DNA of 64,000 bases, from the NCBI GenBank assembly GCA_039930985.1, contig JBDTSV010000157.1:14599-78598 (forward strand), in the 5' to 3' direction. This document shows, one piece after another, positions 24,834 to 34,048 of this stretch (position 1 is the first letter of the stretch; each line of letters starts with the position of its first letter). Source of the DNA: CADEED01 sp039930985 (GTDB lineage Bacteria > Pseudomonadota > Gammaproteobacteria > Steroidobacterales > Steroidobacteraceae). A model generated the notes under the pieces. That model saw nothing but the letters and a program-made list of their open reading frames with translations, made no database searches and had not been told where the DNA came from. A program made the translations under genes and the position numbers.

Positions 24834-24870
24834 ATAGATGCGCTCTATTGAGTTTATACAATCAATCGAT
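24834..24870. promoter_or_regulatory. Tandem OxyR binding site between oxyR and ahpC
   Basis: ATAGATGCGCTCTAT (24834-24848) and ATACAATCAATCGAT (24856-24870) are separated by 7 bp, the spacing of the E. coli OxyR consensus (two ATAGnTnnnAnCTAT half-sites). The first half matches except one position; the second is weaker. It lies 24 nt upstream of the oxyR start and 80 nt upstream of ahpC, so OxyR can regulate both directions. Confidence 0.75.
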
Positions 24871-24950
24871 TGGCTGAAATGGGGTCCGTCCCGGACAATG
24901 CGCGCCATCCAGCCAGTTTCAGCAAGGCTATTTTTCACCAAGGAGTCGGC

Positions 24951-25490
24951 ATGTTAGGTATCGGCCAGAAATTTCCCCAGTATTCGCTCACCGGCGTGGT
25001 TTCCAACGACCAGGCCAAGGCTTTCCAGCCTTTCGACCAGGACACCCACAAGGGCAAGTGGCGCGTAGTCTTTTTCTGGCCGAAGGACTTCACCTTCGTG
25101 TGCCCGACCGAGATTGCCGCGTTCGGCAAGCTCGACAAGGAATTCAAGGCGCGTGACGCACAGCTGCTCGGTGTTTCGACCGATAGCGAGTACGTGCACC
25201 ACGCGTGGCGCAGCACCAAGGACGAACTGAAGACGCTGCCGTTCCCGATGTTGTCCGACATCAAACGTGAACTTTCGATCGAGCTCGGTATTCTCGACCA
25301 GGACGCCGGAGTCGCGCAGCGCGCGACCTACATCGTCGATCCGGAAGGTGTCATCCGCTTCGTGTACGTCACCGATCTGTCGGTCGGCAGAAGCCCCGAT
25401 GAAGTACTGCGCGTGCTCGATGCACTGCAGACCGACGAGCTGTGCCCGTGCAATTGGAAGCAGGGCGAAGACACACTGAAGGCGGCCTGA
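24951..25490 (+). CDS. ahpC: AhpC, alkyl hydroperoxide reductase (peroxiredoxin)
   Basis: A 179-aa 2-Cys peroxiredoxin that reduces H2O2, organic peroxides and peroxynitrite in the cytoplasm. Peroxidatic Cys51 lies in DFTFVCPTE and the resolving Cys165 (with Cys167) in DELCPCNWKQGEDTL. This AhpE/AhpC class with a CPC tail is commonly recycled by AhpD rather than AhpF, and ahpD follows 26 nt downstream while no ahpF is present. The ATG at 24951 has AAGGAG 8 nt upstream. It is controlled by the OxyR site just upstream. Confidence 0.96.
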   Translation: MLGIGQKFPQYSLTGVVSNDQAKAFQPFDQDTHKGKWRVVFFWPKDFTFVCPTEIAAFGKLDKEFKARDAQLLGVSTDSEYVHHAWRSTKDELKTLPFPMLSDIKRELSIELGILDQDAGVAQRATYIVDPEGVIRFVYVTDLSVGRSPDEVLRVLDALQTDELCPCNWKQGEDTLKAA

Positions 25491-25516
25491 CCAGGTCACG
25501 GCAAAGGAGCCAGTCA

Positions 25517-26086
25517 ATGAAAATTGAACAGATCAGGGACGCGCTGCCCGACTATGCACGCGATCTCAAGTTGAACCTCGGCAGCGTGCTGACGACCAAT
25601 GGCGCGCCGGGACTCAACGAGAAGCAGATCTGGTCGATCGCGCTGGCTTCGGCGATTGCTGCGCGCAACACCTCGTTTGCGCGCAGCGTCGAGGCCGGCT
25701 CGCGCGCTCACCTCGCCGACGTGGAAGTCGAGGGCGCGAAGGCGGCCGCGGCCATCATGGGCATGAACAACATCTATTACCGCTTCCTTCATCTCGTGGA
25801 GGACAGTGAGTACCAGACCATGCCGGCGCGGCTGCGCATGAACGTGATCGCCAACCACGGCATCGACAAGCTCGATTTCGAGCTGATCTCGCTGGCCGTA
25901 TCGGCGGTCAATGGTTGCGGACTGTGCGTGACCTCGCACGAGAAGAAGCTGCGGTCGCATGATGTGTCGCGCGAGGCGATTCAGAGCGCGGTGCGCATCG
26001 CCGCCACCGTGCACGCGGTAGCGGTAACGCTCGAGTTCGAGCAGAGCCAGCCGGCGGCGGCAGGCACCGCCGAGCTCGCGGCCTGA
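25517..26086 (+). CDS. ahpD: AhpD, alkylhydroperoxidase / AhpC-reducing protein
   Basis: A 189-aa carboxymuconolactone-decarboxylase-fold protein. The catalytic CxxC with proton-relay His is visible as Cys134, Cys137 and His141 in NGCGLCVTSHEKKL. In mycobacteria and others AhpD transfers electrons from lipoylated enzymes to AhpC. The ATG at 25517 follows an AAAGGAG ribosome binding site and is preferred over a 25-codon-longer frame inside ahpC. Cotranscribed with ahpC. Confidence 0.95.
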   Translation: MKIEQIRDALPDYARDLKLNLGSVLTTNGAPGLNEKQIWSIALASAIAARNTSFARSVEAGSRAHLADVEVEGAKAAAAIMGMNNIYYRFLHLVEDSEYQTMPARLRMNVIANHGIDKLDFELISLAVSAVNGCGLCVTSHEKKLRSHDVSREAIQSAVRIAATVHAVAVTLEFEQSQPAAAGTAELAA

Positions 26087-26102
26087 CGCTTGACGATGGA
26101 CG

Positions 26103-26540
26103 ATGGACGATAGTGCGGCGCCCGGAAAGCCCGGGCGCCTTTCCGCAGGTGTGGTCGTGGTCAGTCGCGTCGACGAAATCTGGCGCGTGCTGCTGCTGCG
26201 TGTCTATAACTATTGGGATTTTCCAAAAGGGCTGGTGGAGCCCGGCGAGGATCCGCTTGCTGCCGCGCGCCGCGAGGTGCGCGAGGAGACCGCCATCACC
26301 GAACTGGACTTCCACTGGGGCGAAGACTTCGTCGAGACCCCGCCGTACTCGAACAACAAGATCGCCCGCTACTATCTTGCCGGCACGGAACAGTGGGAAA
26401 TCGAACTACCAGTGAACCCCGAGCTCGGACACGCCGAGCATCATGAATTCAGGTGGTTCGGTTTCGCTGAGGCTGCGAAGGCGGTCGTGCCGCGTATAGG
26501 CGATGTGCTCGCCTGGGCGCGCGCCCGCGTCGATAGTTAG
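26103..26540 (+). CDS. Nudix hydrolase
   Basis: A 145-aa Nudix hydrolase that should cleave a nucleoside diphosphate linked to another group using Mg2+. The Nudix box runs from Gly43 (GLVEPGED, Glu49) through REVREE (57-62); the usual final Gly is Ala (TAI). Overall layout with PKGLVEPGE and the tail HHEFRWFGFAEA resembles the bis(5'-nucleosyl)-tetraphosphatase branch. The leader contains three direct copies of GACGAT in 7-bp steps; the ATG at 26103 is the in-frame start. Its stop overlaps that of the convergent dehydrogenase gene by 4 bp. Possibly the last gene of the ahpCD transcript. Confidence 0.88.
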   Translation: MDDSAAPGKPGRLSAGVVVVSRVDEIWRVLLLRVYNYWDFPKGLVEPGEDPLAAARREVREETAITELDFHWGEDFVETPPYSNNKIARYYLAGTEQWEIELPVNPELGHAEHHEFRWFGFAEAAKAVVPRIGDVLAWARARVDS

Positions 26541-27514
26541 ACGACCCGGCCGCGCCGTCCCCCGCGCAGGAAGTCCTCGGCGTGTAACGCCAGTTCGTCT
26601 ACCGCGCGCTGCCGGGCTTCGAACGCGGCCCAGGCGATGTGCGGAGTCACCATGAGATTGGGAATGCCGGGCTCGAACAGCACGCTGCCGTTCGCCGGCG
26701 GTTCCTGTGCCAGCACGTCGATCGCCGCGCCGCCGAGATCGCCACCCTTGAGTGCGCTCACCAGCGCATCGAGATCGATGAGCGCGCCGCGTGCGGTATT
26801 GATGATGATGGCTTCGGGCTTCATTAGAGAGAGTTCGCGGCTGCTTATCAAGCCGGTGGTCGCGGGCGTCAAAGGGCAATGTAGCGACAACACATCGGCA
26901 ACGCGCAGCAACTCATCGAGCGTGACGCGCACCGGCGAACTCACGGTGCTCGAGTCCGACGCCTCCGCGCCCGGCCTCTCGGCCACGAGCACGCGCATGC
27001 CGAGTGCGTTCTTGCAGGCCGTGGCAACGGCGCGGCCCAACGTTCCGAAGCCGACAATGCCGAGCACCTTGCCGGTGAGTTCGCGAATCGGCGGGCCGGG
27101 CACCGTGAATTGCTCGGATTGCGACCAGGTGCCGTCGACTGCCGCCTGGCTGTATTCGCGGAAACGATGCGTGAGAGTGAGGATCGCGCCGAGGACGTGC
27201 TGCGCCACCGACACGGTGCAGTAGTCGCGGATGTTGCACACCGCGATTCCGAGCTCGCGCGCGGCTTCGAGGTCGACATTGTTGGTGCCAGTGGCTGTGA
27301 GCCCGATGAAGCGCAGGCCGGGCACGGCGCGCATGCGCGCACGCGTGATGTTCAACTTGTTGGTGAGGATGAACTCGCTGCCGGCGATACGTTCGTCCAC
27401 TTCCGCCTCGGTCGACGTGGCATACAGCGTGATGCCCGGCAACACGCGTTCGAGATTGGTGGTGTCGAGATCGCCGTGACTGACCGTACCGAAATCGAGA
27501 AATACCGCACGCAT
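26537..27514 (-). CDS. D-isomer-specific 2-hydroxyacid dehydrogenase
   Basis: A 325-aa NAD(P)-dependent oxidoreductase of the D-glycerate/hydroxypyruvate reductase type. The Rossmann motif GFGTLG is at 155-160, and the catalytic triad is Arg242 (NTARGALID), Glu271 (AQEPP) and His292 (VTPHIAWA). It interconverts a D-2-hydroxyacid and the 2-oxoacid; glycerate or hydroxypyruvate is most likely from the group. The ATG at 27514 (AAAAGGGAATC upstream) is chosen over a TTG two codons earlier. It starts 22 nt after the RND permease stop and may be the tail of that operon, although the functions are unrelated. Confidence 0.92.
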   Translation of the reverse strand: MRAVFLDFGTVSHGDLDTTNLERVLPGITLYATSTEAEVDERIAGSEFILTNKLNITRARMRAVPGLRFIGLTATGTNNVDLEAARELGIAVCNIRDYCTVSVAQHVLGAILTLTHRFREYSQAAVDGTWSQSEQFTVPGPPIRELTGKVLGIVGFGTLGRAVATACKNALGMRVLVAERPGAEASDSSTVSSPVRVTLDELLRVADVLSLHCPLTPATTGLISSRELSLMKPEAIIINTARGALIDLDALVSALKGGDLGGAAIDVLAQEPPANGSVLFEPGIPNLMVTPHIAWAAFEARQRAVDELALHAEDFLRGGRRGRVV

Positions 27515-27536
27515 TCGCAAGATTCCCTTTTCCTAG

Positions 27537-30500
27537 CTAGTTCTCCCGGCGGGCGGCTGGCGATGGGGCAAATCCCGCGGGGGCTGCGAGAGTACCACCG
27601 GCCTGCGTCTGCGTGGCGATGGTCGGGGGGATGAGTTTGTACATCACCGGGGTCACGAGGCGCGCCAGCAGCGTCGAGGTGATGAGCCCGCCGATGATCA
27701 CCCACGACATCGGTGAATAGAGACCGATGTTCTGCAAGGCGAGCGGCAGCAGGCCGCCGATCGCCGTGGCCGAAGTGAGCAGAATCGGCAGGAACCGTAT
27801 CTCGCCAGCCTGCTCGATGGCCTCGTCAAGCGGCACTCCCTGTTCGCGAAGCTGATTGGTGAAGTCCACCAGCAATATCGAATTCTTGATCTCGATGCCG
27901 ACGAGCGCCACGAAACCGATCGAGGCCACGAACGAAATGTCGTTGCCCGACAGCAGCAGCATGAGCAGTCCGCCGAACACGCCGAGCGGCACCACCGTGA
28001 GCACGATGAGCGTGGATTTGAAGTTGCCGAACTCGAGCACGAGGATCGCGAAGATGCCGAATATCGCGACGATGATGGCAATGCCGATGCCGCCGAACGC
28101 TTTCTGCCCGGCTTCCTTCTCACCACCCAGCGAGTAGTGATAACCGCGTGGCCACTGCATCTGGTCGAGTTTCGCCGTGATCTGCGTCGTGAGCTGCCCC
28201 ACGTTGAAACCCTTTTCGGCATCGGCATCGATAGTCATGGCGCGCTCTCGGTTGAAGCGCTGGATGAGCGTGGGCGCCTTCTCGAACTCGAGCGAGGCGA
28301 GTTGCGAGAGCGGCAGAGTGCTGCCACCGACGCTGGGCACGCGCACCTGGTCGAGCGCCGCGAATTCGGCCTGTTGTGTGATGGGTGTGCGGACCACGAT
28401 CGGGTACTGCTCGCCGGTCGTATCCTTGTAGGTGCCGACGGATATGCCCGCGACCGACAGGCGCACGGCGCGATCGAGTTCGGCGGTCTGCACGCCTAAC
28501 TGCTGCGCCTTGCGTGAATCGATACGCAGCTTGAGATTGGTGCGCGCCACGTTGAGCGGGTTCTGAACATCGCGCGTGCCCGGAGTGGCCTTGACCATTT
28601 CCTCCACGCGATGGCTCAGCTGCTCGATGACGCCAAGATCGTTGCCGATCACGCGAATCGAGATCGGCGCCGAGATGGGCGGGCCGTTGGCGAATTCCTT
28701 CACATATATATGTGCACCCGGGTAGCGGCTGAGCCGCTCACGCAGGGACTGGAGCTGCTGCGGCGTGTGGCGCGTGTCGTATTCATGCAGCTGCACGAAC
28801 ACTTCGGCGTAGTTGGCGGCGTCGTTGCGCTGGATATGGTTGTAGTAGATCTGTGGATTGCCGTGACCGAGATTCGCAAACCAGCCGCGTACCTCTGGCA
28901 TGCGGGCGAGCTCATCTTCGACGAAACGCAATGCGCGGTCGGTCTCCGACAGCGACGTGCCGTTGGGCGATTCCACCTGGATCAGGAACTGCGGTGTGTC
29001 CGCCTTGGGAAACAGGCTCGACCCGATGACGGGCACCAGCGCCGCGGAGAGCAGCAGCGAGCCACCGAGCGCCGCGGCCACCGTGAACTTCGGACGGGCC
29101 AGGCACCAGTGCAACGCCGGCCGGTAATAGTGGTGAATCACGCCCATGACGCGCTTGAGGATTCGGTTCTCATGCGACTGGCTTTTTTCGTCGAGCACGC
29201 GGCTGGTGAGGAACGGAATTATGAACAGCGCCAGCAGCAACGATCCGATGATGGTTGTGACCACTGCCATGGGCAGTACGCGGATGAACTTGCCAGCCGT
29301 GCCGGGCAGGGCCAGCAGAGGCAGGAAGGCGAAGATCAGCGTGGCCGTGCAACCCATGATGGCGACGAAAATCTGGCGCGTGCCGTCGAGTGCCGCCTGT
29401 ATGCGCGACTTGCCCATGCGCATGTGCCGCGTGATGTTCTCGACGACCACGATGGAATCGTCGACCAGCAACCCGAGGGCCACGACAAAGCCGGCGATCG
29501 ACAGCTGGTTGAGCGAGTAGTCGAGGAAATACAGGCAGGCGAGGCCGAACGACAGCGACAAAGGGATCGAGATCATGACGATGCCGGCCGCGCGCCAGCC
29601 GAGCGGCAACAGCGTGAGCAGCACCAGCGAAATCGCGATTCCGAAATCGAAATACAACCGGTTGAGCCGGTGCCGAACGTTCTCCGATTGATCGAAGCCG
29701 ATCTCGAGGTTCACGCGCCTCGGCAGGTTGGCCGCATACGCCTTGGCCGCGGCGACCACGCGCTCGCGTACTTCGAGGATGTTGTAGCCATCCTTCTGGT
29801 TGGCGGTGACGAACACCGCGCGTTTGCCTTTGTAGCGGCCGGTGTAGCTATAGGCGGCGGTGCTCCAGCTCACGTCGGCGACGTCGCGGACCCGCACGAT
29901 GCGACCATCGGCCGAGGCGATGACGGTATCGCGCACCTGGTCGAGCGACGTATAACTACCCGAGGTCTTGAGGCTGAAGCTTCGCGTTCCGAGATCGACG
30001 AATCCGGCTGGAATATTGGCATTCTCGCTCTGCACGGCGCCGATGACCTGGGCGGGTACCAGGTTGAGCTCCGACATGCGCTTCAGGTCGACCGCCACGC
30101 GCAGCTCTCGCGCCGGGTACGCCCAGCTTTCGGAGGTGCGCACGCCTTCCACGGTCTTCAGCGTGTCGCGTAGTTCGCGGGCGTAGTCTTCCAGCTCGCG
30201 ATACGGGGCGTCGGCGGATACCAGCGCAATCTGGATGGTGTTCACCAGCCCCGGCGAAAAACGCCGGATGACGATCTGGGTCTCGGGCGGAAATTCCGGG
30301 CGCAGCGCGTTCACCTCGCGCGTGACCTCGTCGAATTTCTTGTCGGCATCGACGAAGGTCTCGAACTCCACGGCCGTGAACGACACGCCATCGCGGATCG
30401 AAGTCTCCATTTTCATGAGATCGTCGAGCGCGGCGATGCGGTCTTCGATGGGCTTGGACACCAGGCGCTCCAGATCCTTCGGGTCGGCGCCAGGGTAGAT

Positions 30501-30647
30501 AGCCGCGATGGTGTAGCCGGGAATCTTGAAGTAGGGATCTTCCTCGCGCGGCACCTTGCTGAACGCGTACCAGCCGAGCGCAACCAGGCACAGGAACGCC
30601 ACCAGCGTGAACTGGTAGCGGCGGATCGGAAACTCGAGAAACGACAT
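27537..30647 (-). CDS. RND-family efflux pump inner-membrane permease
   Basis: A 1036-aa AcrB-like proton antiporter with 12 transmembrane helices and two large periplasmic loops. The proton-relay Asp396-Asp397 pair is visible in GLLVDDSIVVVEN, and the N-terminus MSFLEFPIRRYQFTLVAFL is the standard start. The periplasmic drug pocket is divergent, so substrate is not predictable; the group includes aromatic, lipid and drug exporters. The ATG at 30647 is preferred over a 74-codon-longer frame that runs through the adaptor gene. Downstream of the TetR, TolC-like and adaptor genes in one operon. Confidence 0.95.
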   Translation of the reverse strand: MSFLEFPIRRYQFTLVAFLCLVALGWYAFSKVPREEDPYFKIPGYTIAAIYPGADPKDLERLVSKPIEDRIAALDDLMKMETSIRDGVSFTAVEFETFVDADKKFDEVTREVNALRPEFPPETQIVIRRFSPGLVNTIQIALVSADAPYRELEDYARELRDTLKTVEGVRTSESWAYPARELRVAVDLKRMSELNLVPAQVIGAVQSENANIPAGFVDLGTRSFSLKTSGSYTSLDQVRDTVIASADGRIVRVRDVADVSWSTAAYSYTGRYKGKRAVFVTANQKDGYNILEVRERVVAAAKAYAANLPRRVNLEIGFDQSENVRHRLNRLYFDFGIAISLVLLTLLPLGWRAAGIVMISIPLSLSFGLACLYFLDYSLNQLSIAGFVVALGLLVDDSIVVVENITRHMRMGKSRIQAALDGTRQIFVAIMGCTATLIFAFLPLLALPGTAGKFIRVLPMAVVTTIIGSLLLALFIIPFLTSRVLDEKSQSHENRILKRVMGVIHHYYRPALHWCLARPKFTVAAALGGSLLLSAALVPVIGSSLFPKADTPQFLIQVESPNGTSLSETDRALRFVEDELARMPEVRGWFANLGHGNPQIYYNHIQRNDAANYAEVFVQLHEYDTRHTPQQLQSLRERLSRYPGAHIYVKEFANGPPISAPISIRVIGNDLGVIEQLSHRVEEMVKATPGTRDVQNPLNVARTNLKLRIDSRKAQQLGVQTAELDRAVRLSVAGISVGTYKDTTGEQYPIVVRTPITQQAEFAALDQVRVPSVGGSTLPLSQLASLEFEKAPTLIQRFNRERAMTIDADAEKGFNVGQLTTQITAKLDQMQWPRGYHYSLGGEKEAGQKAFGGIGIAIIVAIFGIFAILVLEFGNFKSTLIVLTVVPLGVFGGLLMLLLSGNDISFVASIGFVALVGIEIKNSILLVDFTNQLREQGVPLDEAIEQAGEIRFLPILLTSATAIGGLLPLALQNIGLYSPMSWVIIGGLITSTLLARLVTPVMYKLIPPTIATQTQAGGTLAAPAGFAPSPAARREN

Positions 30648-30669
30648 GGTGCCTCCGCTCGCGCAGCTC

Positions 30670-31776
30670 TCAGCTCTCGGTGGCCGGTGGCGGTGTGTTG
30701 ACGGCCTGCTTGGTGGTGTCACGCAGGATCTCGACCGGCTCGCCGTTCTCGAGGAACAACGCGCCATCGGTGACCACGGCCTCACCCGAGGCGAGCCCGC
30801 TCGCGAGCGCAATGCTGTCGGCGGTGATGAAGGCGACGCGCACGTCGCGGCGCTGCGCCTTGCCGCCATCGATCACGAACACACTGGCGCGATCGCCGTC
30901 TCCTTCCACCAGGGCGGCCATGGGCACATAAGTGAGCGGCGCTGCTTCGGTTGTCGGCGCCAGCCGCAGCCGGGCCACGAGGCCGCTGACCAGTCGCGGC
31001 GGCGGTGTGTCGAAATGCACTTCGATCGGAAACATTCCCGAGCGCTCGTCGGCGGCGCTCGCTATCTCCACGATGGTGCCGGTCATCGGTTGGCCGGGAA
31101 ATGCGTCCATGCGGATCTCGCCCTTGTCGCCCAGCTTCACGTTGACGATTTCGCGATCAGCGAGCGCGGCCCTGACCACGTAGCCGCGATCGCTGTCGCC
31201 AAGCAGCAGCACCGGGCTGCCTGCCGGCACGAGCTCGCGCTCTTCGACGAGCTTGCGCATGACCATGCCGTCGCGCGGCGCCGTGATCACCGAGTAACCG
31301 AGATTGAATTGCGCCGATTTGAATTGCGCGCCGGCCATTGCCGCCTGGGTGCGCAGGTCCTGCAACTGTTCCAGACTGATGACCTGGTCGGCGTAGAGAT
31401 TTTCACCGCGCTTCAAGTCGCGCTCGGCCTTGTCGGCCATCTGGCGCACCTGTTCAACCTGCGCGCCGACCTCGGTCAGCTCGATCTCCGCCAGTCGCTG
31501 GCCCTTCTTCACCACGTCGCCTTCCTGGACGTAGATGCGGCGCACGAGGCCGCCCGTCTTGAACGACAGGCGCATCTCGTGTTTCGTGACGACGACGCCA
31601 TTGGTGTCGATGGGCGGCACCGCCGGTCCACTGCTCGCGTGCTGTATCCGCACGGGCGTGGGTTTCGCGTCCGGCGGCGCCGGCGTCTTGCCGCAGCCAG
31701 CCAGCAGCGCGGCCAGCATGGTGAGCGCCATAAGGCAGGCGCCCATGAAATCCGGCCGGTGCTTCGAGGTTGTCAT
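30670..31776 (-). CDS. RND efflux periplasmic adaptor (membrane fusion) lipoprotein
   Basis: A 368-aa membrane fusion protein that bridges the pump and the outer-membrane channel. Lipobox LLAGC puts the lipidated Cys at 28. It has a barrel-sandwich/lipoyl half (about 75-100, VYVQEGDVVKKGQ), a helical hairpin (about 100-150) and a second lipoyl half (PRDGMVMRKL), followed by beta-barrel and membrane-proximal domains. It begins 14 nt after the TolC-like gene and ends 22 nt before the permease gene. Confidence 0.93.
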   Translation of the reverse strand: MTTSKHRPDFMGACLMALTMLAALLAGCGKTPAPPDAKPTPVRIQHASSGPAVPPIDTNGVVVTKHEMRLSFKTGGLVRRIYVQEGDVVKKGQRLAEIELTEVGAQVEQVRQMADKAERDLKRGENLYADQVISLEQLQDLRTQAAMAGAQFKSAQFNLGYSVITAPRDGMVMRKLVEERELVPAGSPVLLLGDSDRGYVVRAALADREIVNVKLGDKGEIRMDAFPGQPMTGTIVEIASAADERSGMFPIEVHFDTPPPRLVSGLVARLRLAPTTEAAPLTYVPMAALVEGDGDRASVFVIDGGKAQRRDVRVAFITADSIALASGLASGEAVVTDGALFLENGEPVEILRDTTKQAVNTPPPATES

Positions 31777-31790
31777 GCCAATTCCTTCAG

Positions 31791-33257
31791 CTAGTTGGAT
31801 GCCGCCAGCGGCAGCGTGCCCGCGGCGGTGGCGTAGTCGAGTTCGGCTTGGCGCGCGAGCACGGCGAAACGCGTGACATTGAGGTTGAGCTCCGCGCCAG
31901 TCAGGCTGGACCGCGCGTCGATGAATTCCACCTGGCTGATCGCGCCTTCATCGCGCTTGCGGCTGGCGATACGAAACGCGGCGCGCGCGGCTTCGGCGCG
32001 CGCCTCGGCGGTGGCGAGCGAGTCGGCGCTGGTATTCAGCCGATCGAGCGACTGCTGGACCTCCAGCTGCACCTGCTGGGTGAGCTCATCGCGTTGCGTG
32101 GCGGTCTTGCGCGCGATCGCATTGGCCTGGCGTACGGCGGCGCGGCGCGCGCCGCCGTCGAAGAACGTCCAGTTGAGCAGCAACGAAATGGTGGCGTAGT
32201 TCGATCCGCGGCCGAATTCGTATTCTTCGCCCTGGATGCCGCCGTCGGCGCCGAGTGACAGCGTCGGCCAGCGATCGGCGCGGGCCAGCCGCACCTGCGC
32301 TTCGCTCGCCTGCGTGAGGTGCGCGATCTCGGCGAGCTCCGGGCGATTCTCGAGCGCCGCGGAACGCAGTTCCGCCAGCGCCTGGGTTCGCGCGGCCACG
32401 TCCGCCGCCACCTCCGCATTTTCCAGCGCCGTATCCAGCGGTCGATTGAGCAGGAAATTCAGATAGCTCTGCGCCTGCGAGGCGCCGTTCTGCGCTTCGC
32501 GCGACTGCTGCGTGACCGCCAGCAGCTCGGCGCGGGCGCGCAGCACCTGGTCCTGCGTGATCTTGCCGTTGCGGAACAGCGAATCGTTGACGCGCAGATT
32601 CTCGTTGAGCAGCGCCAGGCTGGCGTCAACGATGCCACGCGTGCGCACCGCCGCCAGCCAGTCGAGGTACCCGACGGTGATGTCGCGCTTCAGCCGCCGC
32701 GCCAGCGACATGTGCCCATATTCGCTCGCGCCTAACAACTCGCGCTGCGCGCGCACCGCCGCGGGAATCGCCGGCGCGATCAGCGGCATGCGCAAGGTGA
32801 TGCGCGTGTCCTGTTCGCGCTCGCGCAGAAAGGCGATGGTTTCGTCCTGCACCACCGGAAACTGCGGTTGCTGCCCCTGCGCGACCAGCAGGTCGTTGAG
32901 CGTCTGGTAGGCGGGATTCAGCAACGTTCCGAGCGGAAGCTCGATGGTGCGGCCGCCTTCGGCGCGCGTGTAACGCGCCGCGAAAGCCACTTCGGGAAAA
33001 TAGCGCGCCCGGGCGGCGTCGAGTGCCGCCACGGATCGATCGACTTCGAGCGACTGCGCGCGCAGGCCGAGATTGGCCTGCAGACCCTGCCGCACGTAGT
33101 CATCGATGACCGCGGCCAGTGGCCGGCTTTCCGCCGCGGCTTCCTGTGCGTGGGCGAGCGAACCGAGAATGCTGAAAGCAGCCGCGAGCAACACAGCTGT
33201 ATTTCTCAGATGTTTAGTCACTGGACGCTTGTCTAATGAGAGGCGCAAACGTTCCAT
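31791..33257 (-). CDS. TolC-family outer-membrane efflux protein
   Basis: A 488-aa channel protein with signal peptide (hydrophobic NTAVLLAAAFSILGSLAHA) and two repeats of long helical hairpins with TolC-type motifs (QGLQANLGLRAQ; LTQASEAQVRLARADRWPTLSLG). It forms the exit duct of the tripartite pump. Start at the ATG at 33257 gives a somewhat long n-region; a GTG 12 codons later gives a tighter signal peptide but has no ribosome binding site. It starts 16 nt after the TetR gene stop. Confidence 0.92.
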   Translation of the reverse strand: MERLRLSLDKRPVTKHLRNTAVLLAAAFSILGSLAHAQEAAAESRPLAAVIDDYVRQGLQANLGLRAQSLEVDRSVAALDAARARYFPEVAFAARYTRAEGGRTIELPLGTLLNPAYQTLNDLLVAQGQQPQFPVVQDETIAFLREREQDTRITLRMPLIAPAIPAAVRAQRELLGASEYGHMSLARRLKRDITVGYLDWLAAVRTRGIVDASLALLNENLRVNDSLFRNGKITQDQVLRARAELLAVTQQSREAQNGASQAQSYLNFLLNRPLDTALENAEVAADVAARTQALAELRSAALENRPELAEIAHLTQASEAQVRLARADRWPTLSLGADGGIQGEEYEFGRGSNYATISLLLNWTFFDGGARRAAVRQANAIARKTATQRDELTQQVQLEVQQSLDRLNTSADSLATAEARAEAARAAFRIASRKRDEGAISQVEFIDARSSLTGAELNLNVTRFAVLARQAELDYATAAGTLPLAASN

Positions 33258-33273
33258 GTTCGATTCCGTCGGT

Positions 33274-33912
33274 TCAGCTCTTCAGATCACGGGTGATCAT
33301 GCTGATGGCATGGTCGATCAGCGTTTTCGCGGTGACGCCGTGGTGCGCGAGCGCGTGCGCCTTGGTCGTGGTGAGCTGGATGATTCCGTGCATGAATCCC
33401 CACAGCGTCACGCTCATCAGCATCGGCGAGCCGACGTCGCCGCGAATACTGCCGTCGCGAACGCCGGCATCGATGCAACTCACCAGAGTGGCCTGCAACC
33501 GGTCGCCGCCGAGAGCGCACGCCTGCTCCGACGGCGAACCTTCGGTTGGCTCGGGCGACTGCAATTCACACCGCGCCAGCGCATCGAAAAGCACGGGGAA
33601 TTCCTGCGAAAACGCCACGTAGGCGCGGCCGATCGCGCTGACCTGTTCGAGGCCGGTGCGAGGGCGTTCCGCCGCTTCCACGAAGCGCGCGTGCAGCATG
33701 TTCATGGCGCGCTCGGCGAGCCCGAACATCAGATCCGAGCGATCCTGGAAATAGACGTACAACAATGCACGCGAGAGCCGCGCGCGGCGCGCGACGTCAT
33801 CCATGGTGAGCGCGTCGAGGCCGACCTCGCGGCCGGCGGCTTCGGCCGCGTCGACGATCTCTCCGCGACGGCGCTCCTTTTCTTCGAGTCTGCGTTCGGC
33901 GATGTAACTCAT
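33274..33912 (-). CDS. TetR-family transcriptional regulator of the efflux operon
   Basis: A 212-aa TetR repressor: N-terminal helix-turn-helix in ALTMDDVARRARLSRALLYVYF (about 34-55) and an all-helical ligand domain. It is first in the minus-strand operon tetR-tolC-adaptor-RND with 13-22 nt gaps, so it probably autoregulates the pump. A longer open frame upstream overlaps feoA and is rejected; ATG at 33912 gives the family start. Inducer unknown. Confidence 0.9.
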   Translation of the reverse strand: MSYIAERRLEEKERRRGEIVDAAEAAGREVGLDALTMDDVARRARLSRALLYVYFQDRSDLMFGLAERAMNMLHARFVEAAERPRTGLEQVSAIGRAYVAFSQEFPVLFDALARCELQSPEPTEGSPSEQACALGGDRLQATLVSCIDAGVRDGSIRGDVGSPMLMSVTLWGFMHGIIQLTTTKAHALAHHGVTAKTLIDHAISMITRDLKS

Positions 33913-33991
33913 GGGGCGAGAGCCTAGTGGGTCCCTTGACGTCATGTCAATTAGTAGAGCCGTGTGTAAATCGCTGTCGGGGGCAATCATC

Positions 33992-34016
33992 GTAAATGCG
34001 AACCCCTCGCATTTAC
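33992..34016. promoter_or_regulatory. Fur-box-like 25-bp palindrome upstream of feoA
   Basis: GTAAATGCGA and TCGCATTTAC are exact 10-bp inverted arms around a 5-bp centre (ACCCC). This matches gammaproteobacterial Fur boxes of the ATGCGAATnATTCGCAT type in length and arms, with a changed centre. It lies 33 nt before the feoA start, overlapping a TTTACA -35 (34012-34017) and CATACT -10 (34036-34041, 18-nt spacer). Iron-dependent repression of feoAB is inferred. Confidence 0.7.
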
Positions 34017-34048
34017 ATCCACGGTACTCAAACCGCATACTGCGGGCC

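Noticed and set aside
24810..24941. N-terminal extension of oxyR
   Set aside because: It runs through the OxyR binding site and is absent from the OxyR family.
26091..26109. Short GACGATG tandem repeat before the Nudix gene
   Set aside because: Only about three copies of 7 bp; too short for a meaningful repeat element, though it complicates start choice.
28611..30173. 520-aa open frame on the plus strand opposite the RND permease
   Set aside because: It is antisense to a full-length permease with conserved motifs; long antisense frames are expected in GC-rich DNA and the product is Arg/Glu/His low complexity.
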